Positions 35,727 through 46,130 of a DNA stretch of 64,000 nt are shown here, in pieces. The stretch is from Cephalotus follicularis (Eukaryota; Streptophyta; Magnoliopsida; Oxalidales; Cephalotaceae), in the NCBI GenBank assembly GCA_001972305.1, contig BDDD01000028.1, forward strand, positions 406,368 to 470,367, in the 5' to 3' direction. The notes beneath the pieces were generated by a model. It was not told the DNA's origin and searched no databases. It saw only the letters and a program-made list of their open reading frames with translations. The translations under genes and the position numbers were made by a program. Each line of letters begins with the position of its first letter. The stretch's first letter is position 1.

Positions 35727-37538
35727 TTCTATAACTCCCCACACCCGCAGAACAGACAGACGCATGGCATTACTCTCAATCCAATATACGATACAATGGT
35801 CGGGAATAGCAATATAAAAATACGGAAAACTTAAAAATTTTCAATACACGTCATATGTGGAAGATACAGTACAAAGTCATTATAATACAACATTTATTCA
35901 GTTACAATACTATGTCAGTCATCTCATTCTGATACATTTCCATACAATACTAGTCTTAAGTCTCATCGGTACAACCGTAAGACGGCTCTGTCACATCCAA
36001 AAGATCATGCAGTTGCACCGAAACTTCAATCCTTTTGTCCACTGCTACCTGTTGCCCTACCTATTCGTACATAAAAGTACAACACAGCCCCACCCCGAGG
36101 GATGGGGTTAGCCACAAGGCTAAGCAGAAACCCCATGCAGCATGTATGCATGTACAACGTGCAATATCGGTGACAGTTTATGCAATATAAATGTGCAGTG
36201 TACAATATCAATGCATGATATGGCAAATGCATGAATACAATTGGCGATCTACTATCTGTATGTCACTGGCCCATAACAGAGCATTTGGATAGGATCTATA
36301 ACAATCAATCAATTGCAGACACTCAGTAGTGGTGCATCAAATACTCAATCAATCAATCATATCCTATAGAGCATGCGACCTCAGTCAGTATAGTGTCAAT
36401 CAGTAGCAATGATCAATCCCATGGAAGGTAGTCCTTCGAAAAGGGTGGGAAATCTTCCCATTTGTCTCAAACTGATCATGTTCAGGACTCGTAGGTCTTC
36501 CAGCCTACGGCTGGGTCAATACAGTATCAATGAGCTACATCCATGGGGTAGCTACTATACCATTAGGGAGTTACGGCCCTCTGAGAGCATCAATCGTCAA
36601 TCAGTAACAGTGCTGCTCGTCGGCAGATCAATACAATAAATGACGCGATCGACGAAATAGGTGGACAAAGTTGACAACCTAACACGCCGATGAGCACTCT
36701 ATAGAATCCATACAATACAATCAATCAATCTGTCAGTACACTGCCAATAAGTGGTGATGTCTAATGGAGAAATGGGAATAAGCGTCCAACGTTCCAAACT
36801 TAGACTCACAACACTTATGGCTCAATCAATCAATCAATTAATCAATCAATCAGTCAGTAGCCAATAGACGGTGACAATCGAATCAACGAGATAGAAAGGA
36901 ATGTCTATCTGGTTGATGAAAGTCACTGGATCGTCGCCTATGGCTCACTTCGTCACTCTATCAATTTATCAATCCAATTTTGAAAACCGTAGAATACTGT
37001 GTTTCAAACGCTTGAATACCTCAAGTGAGGCTCCGGTCAAGCGGCAATGTGAAAAGGAGTTGAAAACCAGCTTTAAAACATTTCAAAATTCATTATGCAC
37101 TGTAGTCATCGATGTCTTTGGCGAAAGACATCGATGCGTTTCAGGCAATTCTTTAAAACTGTTGAAGGACATCGATGTCTTTGAAAGACATCTATGTCTT
37201 TCTATATTTGAATAAAGATCTGGCTTAAAGACGTCGATTTCTTTGGGAAAAGGCCTCGACACGTTTCATTAAAAATAACCTTTAAATGCGCATCGATGTT
37301 CGGCATCAATGTCTTCTTCAAAAAGTAGAAATCCTGGGCAAAGACGTCGATGCCTTTGAAAGACATCGATGTCTTTGCTGCAGAAAACAAGGATGCGGCA
37401 TTTCAACCAAAAGACATCGATGTCCATGGGCTAGGGATCGATGTCTTTGCTGGACAGGGTCGATTTTATGCAGAAAAATAGCCAAATCTCAGGTCAAAAC
37501 CCATTAAAACCCATTCTTTGAAAACCAAGTGTTAAAAA

Positions 37539-38400
37539 TTTTGACATTTATGTCTCAATCCTAAGTTTTGATGATAACATATTTGTGTTTAACAAAGTTT
37601 CTTGATGTGTAAGAAAGCCATGAAGTGAGAAAAAACAGCACAAGAATTCTGCAGATACGGGTCAGACCATCGACGCCCAAGGTTAAAGCGTCAGCGCTTT
37701 AGGAGGCAGTCGAGACAAGGGCCTAAGCGTCTACCGGTGGAGCGTTTGGAGAAGTGGAAGAAACACTCAAACCGTCAACGCCCAGATTCAAGCGTCTGCG
37801 CTTTGGATACTAAGCATCTGCTCTTTGTGCAAAGCGTCTGCCGTCTAAACCAGTGAGCACAATTAGAATTAAAACTGGCCCAAGCGTCGACGCCCAAGAC
37901 TAAGCGTCAGCGCTTTGAGCTGCCAGTCGACCCTTGAAGAAAGAATGCCTGCGCTTTGACACGATAATTCAAACTTGGAATCCTCAACGGTCACATAAGC
38001 GTCGGCGCTTTAAAGGTGACAATCGACGCTTTGGTCGGCTGCAACAGTTTCTGACAGAGTTTTAGTGGACATTCCATTACGGAATCAATCCCAATACATT
38101 CCCAACGGATCTATGAGGCAAGAAGCTATATATACACGAATGTTTGGAAGAAAGAAAAGAAGAGCAACACAAGAGATATCAAATCATTCAAAGAAATCAT
38201 ACTCCAAGCTTCAAATAAAAAAGGCTCATCTAAAAGGCTTTCATCTTACATCTTGAGCTGCTTCTTGTTCTCACTGATTTTGTTCGAATTTATCTTGTAA
38301 AATCCAACCTTGTGAGAGGTTTAGATTTCAACATTACTCTTTTTACTTTGATTGTAATAGGGGAGTGAACCCTAAGAGAAATTGGGGAGTGAACCCAAAG
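37539..38400 (+). repeat. 5' LTR of E3 and leader
   Basis: It is collinear with 43564-44180 up to about 38180, then continues with a CTCATCTAAAAGGC...TTGTAATAGGGGAGTGAACCC segment absent from the right LTR. The TATA-like CTATATATACAC lies near 38126. GCGTCAGCGCTTT-type repeats span 37665-38040. The right edge is approximate, because the LTR end and primer site are not visible before Gag starts. Confidence 0.7.
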
Positions 38401-40273
38401 AGAGTGGCAACAACTATAGCCATTGGAAAGCAAAGATGACCATTTTCATCCAATCCCTTGACTACAATTTATGGGACCTCATAGTTGATGGTCCAAATCT
38501 TCCCACCATTACTCTTGAAAATGGGGATGTAGTCTCCAAGCCTAGAAATCTCTATGACGACAATGATAGGAAGAGAGTCCAAATAAATGCTAAGGCTAAG
38601 CATATCATTATTTGTGCTATAAATTCTAATGACTTTAATAGAATCTCGTCTTGCGTTTCCGCCAAGAAAATGTGGGATAGACTTGAAGTCACCTATGAAG
38701 GGACTAATCAAGTTAAGGAAGCCAAAGTTAGCATGCTTGTTTATGAGTATGAAATGTTCACCATGAATGAGAACGAAGATATAAAATCTATGTTCTCTAG
38801 ATTTACAAACATCATTAATGCATTACAAGCTCTTGATAAAACGTATTCTAACAGTGAAATGGTGAGGAAAATTCTTAGGTGCTTACAAGGACTTGGATGC
38901 CAAAGGTCACAGCAATTGAGGAAGCAAAGAACCTCAATATCCTTGCATTAGAAGATCTTCTTGGGTCATTAATGACTCATGAACTATCTATTCAAAAGAA
39001 GGATGACGATGAAGAAAAGGAGAAGAAGAAGAAGAAGAAGATAGTTGCCTTAAAATCATCCCAAACCGAAGATTCCGAGGATGATGATAATGATGATGAT
39101 GATGAGCTAGCATTTATCACCCGGAGGTTCAAAAAGTTCCTTGCTAGCAAGAAGAAATTTGGTGGAACGCCAAATAAGAAATTCCACCAAAAAGGAGAAT
39201 CAAGCAAGCTTGAAGAAATCATATGCTTCGAGTGTAATAAACCGGGGCACTACAAAAGCGATTGCCCTCGCCTCAAGAAGAAGGACTTATACAAGAAGAA
39301 GAAGAAGAAGGTCATGATCGCAACATGGGACGATAGCAATGAGTCTAGCTCGGATGAAGACTCAAATGAAGAGGTGGCTCAAATAGCATTGATGGCTTTG
39401 GAGGAACAAGAAGAAGAAGAAAGCGATGAGGTAACATATGACGAACTTGTTCTAGTAGTAGAAAAGTATAGCTCTATAATTGCTTCATTAAAGAAAAAGG
39501 TTAAGTCTTTGGCAAATGAAAATGATGAACTAAAATTGGCCAAGGAAGAAACCTCAAATGAAATTGAGGTATACCTCCTGGAAAATGAAGTAGCATACCT
39601 TGAAAAAGAGAACAAAAATCTCAAGGAGGAAATAGAAGCTTTAAAGAAAACCTTCTCAAAGTTTTCTAATAGTAGTGAGAAGCTTGAAAATCTCCTTGGG
39701 ATGCAAAGATGTGTTTTTGATAAAGCCGGCCTAGGATATGAGGAAATGAACAATATTAAGCTTTATCAAACATTCTTTGATAGGAAGGAGAAAATAGAAA
39801 AAGAAAAGGTTGAAAAGGCTAAGATTAAAAGGAAAACCATATGTGACTAATGTGGTAAAATTGGACACACATCTTTTACTTGCTTCCATAAAAAGAATGC
39901 CATGTTTAGGAAGAATTTGATTACTTCATGTAATTTTTGTGGTAAACATGGACACACATCTTCACAATGTTATCATAGGAAGAATGCCATTAATAAGAAA
40001 AGAATGAATGTCATGTGTACACATTGTGGTAAGTATGGTCATGCATTTTCATCTTGTTTTTATAGAAGAAATAATTTGCATAAAAGAAGTATAGTTGTGT
40101 CTTGCAATATTTGTGGTAATAATGGACACACCTCTACATCATGCTTTTATAAAGAGAATGTATTGAATGACTTGAATTTCTCAAGGGTAAAAAAAAATTG
40201 GGTTCCCAAAGGAACAATTTTGACTAACCCCAAAGGACCCAAGGTTTGTTGGGTACCTCAAACGAAAATTTGA
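38382..40273 (+). pseudogene. E3 Gag with one plus four CCHC zinc knuckles
   Basis: The 38382-38886 frame is a copia Gag of the UBN2 type (NNYSHWKAKM, LWDLIVDGP, SAKKMWDRLEVTYEGT). A one-base loss near 38886 shifts to the 38879-39850 frame (TWMPKVTAIEEAKNL, LLGSLMTHEL), with a Lys-rich then acidic region and the knuckle CFECNKPGHYKSDC near 39230. A long charged coiled-coil-like segment follows (39440-39840). Then come four closely spaced knuckles: one containing a TAA (39848-39850), CNFCGKHGHTSSQC, CTHCGKYGHAFSSC and CNICGNNGHTSTSC. The four-fold array at the Gag end is unusual. The region ends at TGA 40271-40273. Confidence 0.88.
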
Positions 40274-41008
40274 AATTTGTGTTTGTAGGTGTGCTTGAAG
40301 GCATTATCCAAGAAGACACAATGGTACTTGGATAGTGGATGCTCCAAGCATATGACGGGCGACAAAAGTCTCTTCGTCAAATATGAACCAAAGGAAGGAG
40401 GAGAAGTAACATTCGGAGACAATGCAAAAGGAAAAATCAAAGGTGTTGGCTCCATAGTAACCTTAAAACCTCCATTCGTAATGTGTTGTTTGTTGATGGA
40501 CTCAAGCACAATCTATTGAGCATAAGTCAATTATGTGACAAGGATTGTAGAGTCGTTTTTGAAAAGGACTTATGCAAAGTGATAAATATAAATGATGATC
40601 AAGTAAAGTTTATTGGACATGGACATGGAAATGTATATGTAGTAGATATAGATGACTTAGTTAATATTAAATGTTTGGTTTCCATGAATGATGATAGTTG
40701 GCTATGGCATAGAAGATTAGGTCGTGTAGGTATGTCAACCATTTCAAAGCTTTTGAAACATGAACTAGTTAAAGGACTTCCTAATATTAGTTTTGAAAAA
40801 GATAGAGTTTGTGATGCATGCCAATATGGAAAACAAACTAGAGCCTCATTTCAAAACAAGAACATTGTATCTACAACTAGGCCTTTGCAACTTTTACATC
40901 TAGACTTATTTGGACCAATAGATGTTAGAAGCCTAGGAGGAAAATCTTATGCCATGGTCATTGTAGACGATTATTCAAGATATACATGGACTATTTTCCT
41001 AGCCCACA
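40274..41008 (+). pseudogene. E3 protease and integrase N-terminal part, cut by sequence gap
   Basis: The protease motif WYLDSGCSKHMTGD starts near 40323. A frameshift near 40480 moves to the frame with LFVDGLKHNLLSISQLCDK, the usual end of the copia protease region. The GAG-pre-integrase zinc domain follows (WLWHRRLGRVGMSTI, VCDACQYGKQ), then the first integrase core block LQLLHLDLFGP with its catalytic Asp and VIVDDYSRYTW. The sequence stops at N from 41009. Two stops (40271 and 40286) separate this from Gag. Confidence 0.9.
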
Positions 41009-41753
41009 NNNNNNNNNNNNNNNNNNNNNNNNNNNNNNNNNNNNNNNNNNNNNNNNNNNNNNNNNNNNNNNNNNNNNNNNNNNNNNNNNNNNNNNNNNNN
41101 NNNNNNNNNNNNNNNNNNNNNNNNNNNNNNNNNNNNNNNNNNNNNNNNNNNNNNNNNNNNNNNNNNNNNNNNNNNNNNNNNNNNNNNNNNNNNNNNNNNN
41201 NNNNNNNNNNNNNNNNNNNNNNNNNNNNNNNNNNNNNNNNNNNNNNNNNNNNNNNNNNNNNNNNNNNNNNNNNNNNNNNNNNNNNNNNNNNNNNNNNNNN
41301 NNNNNNNNNNNNNNNNNNNNNNNNNNNNNNNNNNNNNNNNNNNNNNNNNNNNNNNNNNNNNNNNNNNNNNNNNNNNNNNNNNNNNNNNNNNNNNNNNNNN
41401 NNNNNNNNNNNNNNNNNNNNNNNNNNNNNNNNNNNNNNNNNNNNNNNNNNNNNNNNNNNNNNNNNNNNNNNNNNNNNNNNNNNNNNNNNNNNNNNNNNNN
41501 NNNNNNNNNNNNNNNNNNNNNNNNNNNNNNNNNNNNNNNNNNNNNNNNNNNNNNNNNNNNNNNNNNNNNNNNNNNNNNNNNNNNNNNNNNNNNNNNNNNN
41601 NNNNNNNNNNNNNNNNNNNNNNNNNNNNNNNNNNNNNNNNNNNNNNNNNNNNNNNNNNNNNNNNNNNNNNNNNNNNNNNNNNNNNNNNNNNNNNNNNNNN
41701 NNNNNNNNNNNNNNNNNNNNNNNNNNNNNNNNNNNNNNNNNNNNNNNNNNNNN
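41009..41753. other. Assembly gap (745 N)
   Basis: Unsequenced run. From the flanking domains it should hold the rest of integrase, RT and RNase H, about 3 kb in related elements, so the stated length is too short unless the element has a deletion. Confidence 0.99.
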
Positions 41754-42713
41754 AAGGAGTTCTATGTGCACATACTAGGTAGCTCTATGGATAGCTTAAC
41801 CACTAAGGTCAAAAATAAGACTATTGACTTGGACTTCCGTAGACTAAACACTATCTTGAATGTACCGAACGTTGGTGCTATGGGTTGGAACCAACGTACT
41901 TGGGTGGCTAGTCCAGATTTTGACCAACAAGACTGTGTGCGTGTGTTGTTTGGTGAGAACGCTGATCATGTTCAGCGAATGTATACTAGGAATCTCCCTT
42001 TGCATTATCGATTCCTACACCGTGCGGTATGTACGCACATTTTGCCAAAAGCCGGTGGGTTCGATGAGGTGACCCACATGGAAGCCTACACGATGTATCA
42101 CTTGATTACTGGGAGAAAGATAAATGTTCTCTTCCTGATGCTCAATCATATGCATTCAATTCACGACCGAGAGAACGCAAGACTAGGTTATAGCAATATA
42201 ATAACCAATATTCTCCACTTTTTCAATATCGACCTTACTGGAGAAGTACACCGTGATCTTCAAAGAGCTGACAAGCTTGGGAAAGAAACCCTTGGGAGAA
42301 TGGGGTTCAAAAAGCACAAGAGGCTCGGTACGTGGATACCAAGAGACGAGGACTCCAATCGTGTAGTAGAAGAGGAAGGAGAAGCTGAGTTAGGGGAAGA
42401 AGCTGAAAATGTACCACTGCAAATCGAACCTCAAGTTCCGGATGTCCATCTTTCGAGGAGTAGGTTAGATGAGATCTTTGATGCTATCAAAGGACTACAG
42501 CAAAATGTTGAGGAAATGAAGATGAGTATGCAATCCGTGAAGAGGCGTCAAAAGAGAATTGCCAAAAAGTTTGCTGACACGGGCATTATCGAATATGGAG
42601 GACTTATCTCTTCATCTTCTAGCCACGACGACATTCCCCCGGATGATGCAGCAACCGACGACATGGAGGGAGAGGTCGGTGGTGACGATGAGGGCACCCA
42701 CATGGATGAATGA
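41754..42713 (+). CDS. E3 envelope-position protein (putative plant transposon protein domain), N-terminus in gap
   Basis: An open frame of 319 codons runs from the gap to TGA 42711-42713. Residues about 1-190 (KEFYVHILGSSMDSLTTKV, TILNVPNVGAMGW, NLPLHYRFLHRAVCTHILP, MYHLITGRKINVLFLMLNHM) look like the 'putative plant transposon protein' domain found after pol in SIRE-type copia elements, at the place called env-like. Residues 200-235 are Glu-rich. A heptad-like segment at about 245-280 (LDEIFDAIKGLQQNVEEMKM) suggests a coiled coil, followed by a basic patch and an acidic tail. No signal peptide or membrane segment is visible in this part. Function is unknown. It is uninterrupted over the part seen. 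Confidence 0.75.
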   Translation, partial: KEFYVHILGSSMDSLTTKVKNKTIDLDFRRLNTILNVPNVGAMGWNQRTWVASPDFDQQDCVRVLFGENADHVQRMYTRNLPLHYRFLHRAVCTHILPKAGGFDEVTHMEAYTMYHLITGRKINVLFLMLNHMHSIHDRENARLGYSNIITNILHFFNIDLTGEVHRDLQRADKLGKETLGRMGFKKHKRLGTWIPRDEDSNRVVEEEGEAELGEEAENVPLQIEPQVPDVHLSRSRLDEIFDAIKGLQQNVEEMKMSMQSVKRRQKRIAKKFADTGIIEYGGLISSSSSHDDIPPDDAATDDMEGEVGGDDEGTHMDE

Positions 42714-43549
42714 GCATATGCATCTCATTTTCATTTGCATTTTCTGTTAATTTCTGCTATGGACTTGTAGTGTGTTTTGCAGCTTGTATAAATTGGAAGT
42801 GATATTTGTAACAAGTTCTATTGTGTAATGAGAAATGACAATGTTTTGTTTTAATTTCATTGTGTACTGGTTTAAACATTATGGCTTTGGAATGCTTGGC
42901 CTTGAAATTTGTCATTTGCAGATTGTTATATGAAATGACGAAAGATTATATATGCAGATTGTGTGTTGGTGTTCTAGCTTGGTATGTTTGGATTAGTAGG
43001 TTGTTCAATTGTGGACTATGTACTGTTTTTATCTCAATATGCACTGGTTTAAATATTATGGATTTGGAATGCTTGTTTTTGCAGCATGTTTACCATTTTG
43101 TAATGGGAAGGGACAATGTTGGGTTTTAAGCTCAATGTGTAAAACATGTTTGAAATGTTTGGTCTTGTAGCTTGTTCACATGGTAACACTATTTGTTGAA
43201 AAGTTAAAATTGGAGCATGGATTGTATGCTTAAATGACATTATTTATGGGTTTGCATATAGCTCGTTAATCCCTTTTTGAGATGATAACAAAAAGGGGGA
43301 GAAAATTGTGAGATTTGTGAGATTGGGAGAAAATTAAAAAATTGTGGGAGATAGCATAATAATGCATAAGGAGATAAATGACAAAGTAAAATACCCCTTG
43401 TGTGACAAAGGAGGAGGTAATAAATTCAGGGGGAGCAAATGCTTTTGTGCACTTAACAAGTTCCCAAATTTTACTTTTGTACTTTATGTGTTAATGTTTT
43501 TTAACTTAACGATTATTATGCTTAAAATGAAACAAATTTTGTCATCATC
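42714..43549 (+). other. E3 3' noncoding region with an extra polypurine-like tract
   Basis: A long 3' untranslated stretch has repeated TTTGGAATGCTTG and CACTGGTTTAAA-like phrases (42870-42900, 43040-43075), a local degenerate duplication. A polypurine-like AAAAAGGGGGAGA at 43290-43302 precedes the terminal tract by about 260 bases. Twin tracts are common in SIRE-like elements. Confidence 0.6.
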
Positions 43550-43562
43550 AAAAAGGGGGAGA
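43550..43562 (+). other. Terminal polypurine tract of E3
   Basis: AAAAAGGGGGAGA directly precedes the TGTTGATATT start of the right LTR at 43564. Confidence 0.85.
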
Positions 43563-43563
43563 T

Positions 43564-44220
43564 TGTTGATATTTATGCCTGAATCCTAAGTTTTGATGAT
43601 AACATATTTGTGTTTAACAAAGTTTCTTGATGTGAAAGAAAGCCATGAAGTGAGAAAAAACAGCACAAGAATTCTGCAGATACAGGTCAGACCGTCGACG
43701 CCCAAGGTTAAAGCGTCAGCGCTTTAGGAGGCAGTCAAGACAAGGGCCTAAGCGTCTACCGGTGGAGCGTTTGGAGAAGTGGAAGAAACACTCAAACCGT
43801 CGACGCCCAGATTCAAGCGTCTGCTCTTTGTGCAAAGCGTGCCGTCTAAACCAGTGAGCACAATTAGAATTAAAACTGGCCCAAGCGTCGACACCCAAGA
43901 CTAAGCGTCAGCGCTTTGAGCTGTCGGTCGACCCTTGAAGAAAGAACGCCTGCGCTTTGACACGATAATTCAAACTTGGAATCCCCAACGGTCACATAAG
44001 CGTCAGCGCTTTAAAGGTGACAGTCGACGCTTTGTTCGGCTGGAACAGTTTCTGACAGAGTTTTAGTGGACATTCCATTATGGAATCAATCCCAATACAT
44101 TCCTAACGGATCTATGAGGCAAGAAGCTATATATACATGAATGTTTGGAAGAAATAAAAGAAGAGCAACACAAGAGATATTACCCAATCCCCCCCCCCCC
44201 CCCCCCCTGTAGTTTATTCA
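43564..44220 (+). repeat. 3' LTR of E3, internally truncated
   Basis: The first roughly 615 bases match the left LTR closely, including the GCGTCGACGCC/GCGTCAGCGCTTT repeats, but with a short internal deletion near 43818-43840. After CAAGAGATAT (44180) it departs into ACCCAAT, a run of 19 C and TGTAGTTTATTCA, then the TSD. About 200 bases present in the left copy are missing. Confidence 0.8.
44189..44207. repeat. Poly(C) run of 19
   Basis: An uninterrupted C homopolymer, out of keeping with its AT-rich surroundings, at the point where the E3 right LTR loses similarity. It may be a true repair scar or an assembly or sequencing artefact. Confidence 0.95.
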
Positions 44221-44877
44221 AAAAACAATCATTCAAGGTTAGTAAAACAAGTTACAGCTTTCAATTTACAATTTATATCATTCTCTGTATCAATTAGGTC
44301 AAGGATTTAATAAAAACCCTAAAACCTACAATTCATGCAATACATCCATTCAATCATGCAATTCAATCAATCAATCAATACAAGCTGTAGGTAATTCAAG
44401 TAAGAGGTCCTACCTATTATAGCAGCTTTAACGATTGAACAAACAATCCATCGAAATCGGAGATTCCCAAGAGCCCACTCTCTTTTCTCGTTCAATTGGT
44501 ATGCTACTACTTGCAAAGCTATCTTTGTTAATGGAGGAAGCCAAATCCCGGAGCTGCTATGGAGGTTACTCAGCTAGGGAGATAGGAGAAGTGTAGAGAG
44601 AGAGGAAGATGGAGTGAAATGAGAGAAAAGGGGGTGAGGAATTGACTTCTATAGTCAATTCACCATCTCTCCAATATTCAGTCCAAAATCCCGACTATAC
44701 ATGCATACGTTCCATACCATAACCAATAGGTACATATTTATTTCATGCCAGAACAAAGCAATAAAGTCTAGTACAAGTCTATACAGTACAATTCGGTTCA
44801 ATACAATTCAATACGATACGATATAGTACAAGGTATGCATGAACAGTACAAAAAGGAATTTGGGGTGTTACAAGAGT

Positions 44878-46130
44878 AAAAGCATGATTACTACTTGGTT
44901 CACGAAACAGGCGAGGTGCATAGGTCAAACCCTCCTCCTAGGTTGGATCCTGAGCAGTGGAAAACCTTAATCAGATTCCGGGGTAAAGAATCATCAAATG
45001 TATGATTTAATATTTTAGAGCATTGTAATAGAGATAAACTTTATATTTACAATCTCATACATATGAAATATAAATGACATCAATAACTTGAAATGCAAAA
45101 ATGTTATAAACATATTTTTCTTCTCTTTCCTTTTGTAGAAAATTGCATAAACAAATTCAGAATGTCGCGGATACCCTGTGGCCGTCAGTAGGACTGGTAG
45201 GACGAGTCATGTGAATAAACGTCATGAGGTAGCTCTTTAAGTTAATGAGGTTTATCACTAAAAGTAGCATTATATAATCTATCTACGTCGTTCAAGGCAA
45301 TTAAACATTACATATATTTATGTATGTTAGTGATATTATCGGAGTTCATCTATGTTGTTGCATTGAGCATTTCAGATGAAGCAAAATAATGAGCCCACCA
45401 ATCGGCCTAGCGTATGGAGAACAACTAGTAAAAAAAAAGATTGGACATTTGACGAAAATGATGGGCCGAAAAAAATTGAGGTATATCTTATGCATTGAAT
45501 TTTGTAACTGAATTGTATTAAATATATGAGTTAATGTGTAAGTCATTTTACATGTTTGAAGATATGACATTTTTCTTTGGTTGATAGGAGCAACTGACAA
45601 CTAAAATAAGTACGCTAGCACCGGAAAACAGTCAAGATCCAACAATGTTAGACCAAGTCTTTGTTGATGTCGTTAGTGGTGATGGACATGGTCGTGTGCA
45701 GACAATGGGCATAGTTGCTATCCCACCTAGTAGTAAATCAAGAACACCATCTTCTCAAGCTTCTCAGTCTAATTTTGAAGCAAGCATTCGTGCAGAGTAT
45801 GAAGAAAGATTCAATGATCTTCAAAGAAATTTGCAGCAACAAATAAGTGACCAACAACGACAGATTGCAGAACTTATGACAGCTATGCGTAATCAAAATG
45901 TTACATCTCCAAGATTTCATTCGACAATTCCAACTCTTGCTTCTAGTGTCAGCAAAAGTCAGGATCCGACCTTTTTACCAAAATCTCATCAGGTAATTTT
46001 TTTATATATGAAAATATGCATCCCATTTCCATAGAAAATATATATATTAAGGATACATATTTAAACTTATATTTTATTTTATACATTCATACCTTTTGCA
46101 GCATGATGATACACCTAGGGCATAGTAGCA
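44878..46130 (+). pseudogene. Transposase_24 (TNP1-like) gene of CACTA-A, 3' exons
   Basis: This resumes the gene broken by E2. The first segment (44898-45000) reads HDYYLVHETGEV, NPPPRLDPEQWKTLIRFR, the family's conserved middle. An intron-like AT-rich stretch follows. Segments near 45140-45230 and 45374-45480 have the basic N-E-R..TGRTSHVNKRHE-like part and KKKDWTFDENDGP. The exon 45589-45995 has FVDVVSGDGHGRVQTMGI, which matches the family's C-terminal signature, then a Gln-rich coiled-coil-like segment (LQRNLQQQISDQQRQIAELM). Joining to the 5' exons needs a one-base shift, and stops occur near 45175, so it is a pseudogene. Confidence 0.62.

Larger units (their letters stand above)
37539..44220 (+). 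mobile_element. Copia element E3 (SIRE/Maximus-like) with envelope-position domain, TSD AAAAA
   Basis: It is inserted in the E2 5' LTR with duplication AAAAA (37534-37538 and 44221-44225); the empty site GTTAAAAACAATC is visible in the E2 3' LTR. The order is LTR, Gag with zinc knuckles, protease, integrase N-terminal part, N gap, envelope-position domain, polypurine tract, LTR. The left LTR terminus is TTTTGACATT where the right one reads TGTTGATATT. No primer site is visible between left LTR and Gag, and no RT or RNase H was found. The element is 6,682 bp as assembled, including 745 N. Confidence 0.85.
28401..44872 (-). mobile_element. Gypsy element E2 (Del/Tekay-like), full length but defective, TSD AGAGT
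   Basis: Minus-strand element with a 3' LTR (28401-30867), polyprotein (30909-35543), primer site and 5' LTR (35730-44872). A perfect duplication AGAGT flanks it (28396-28400 and 44873-44877). Copia E3 sits in its 5' LTR. Without E3 it is about 9.79 kb. It is a relative of E0 by protein and layout, but its LTR repeat motif differs. It interrupts an exon of the CACTA-A Transposase_24 gene. Confidence 0.93.
35730..44872 (-). repeat. 5' LTR of E2, interrupted by copia E3
   Basis: Its two parts (35730-37538 and 44226-44872) together give about 2,456 bp, matching the 2,467-bp 3' LTR. The inner terminus reads TATAACTCCCC where the 3' LTR has TGTAACACCCC, so the terminal dinucleotide has mutated. 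ACATCGATGTCTTTG-type repeats lie at 37105-37460. Confidence 0.9.

Noticed and set aside
39379..39753. Minus-strand Ser/Phe-rich open frame of 124 codons
   Set aside because: It is the shadow of the Glu/Lys-rich Gag on the plus strand.
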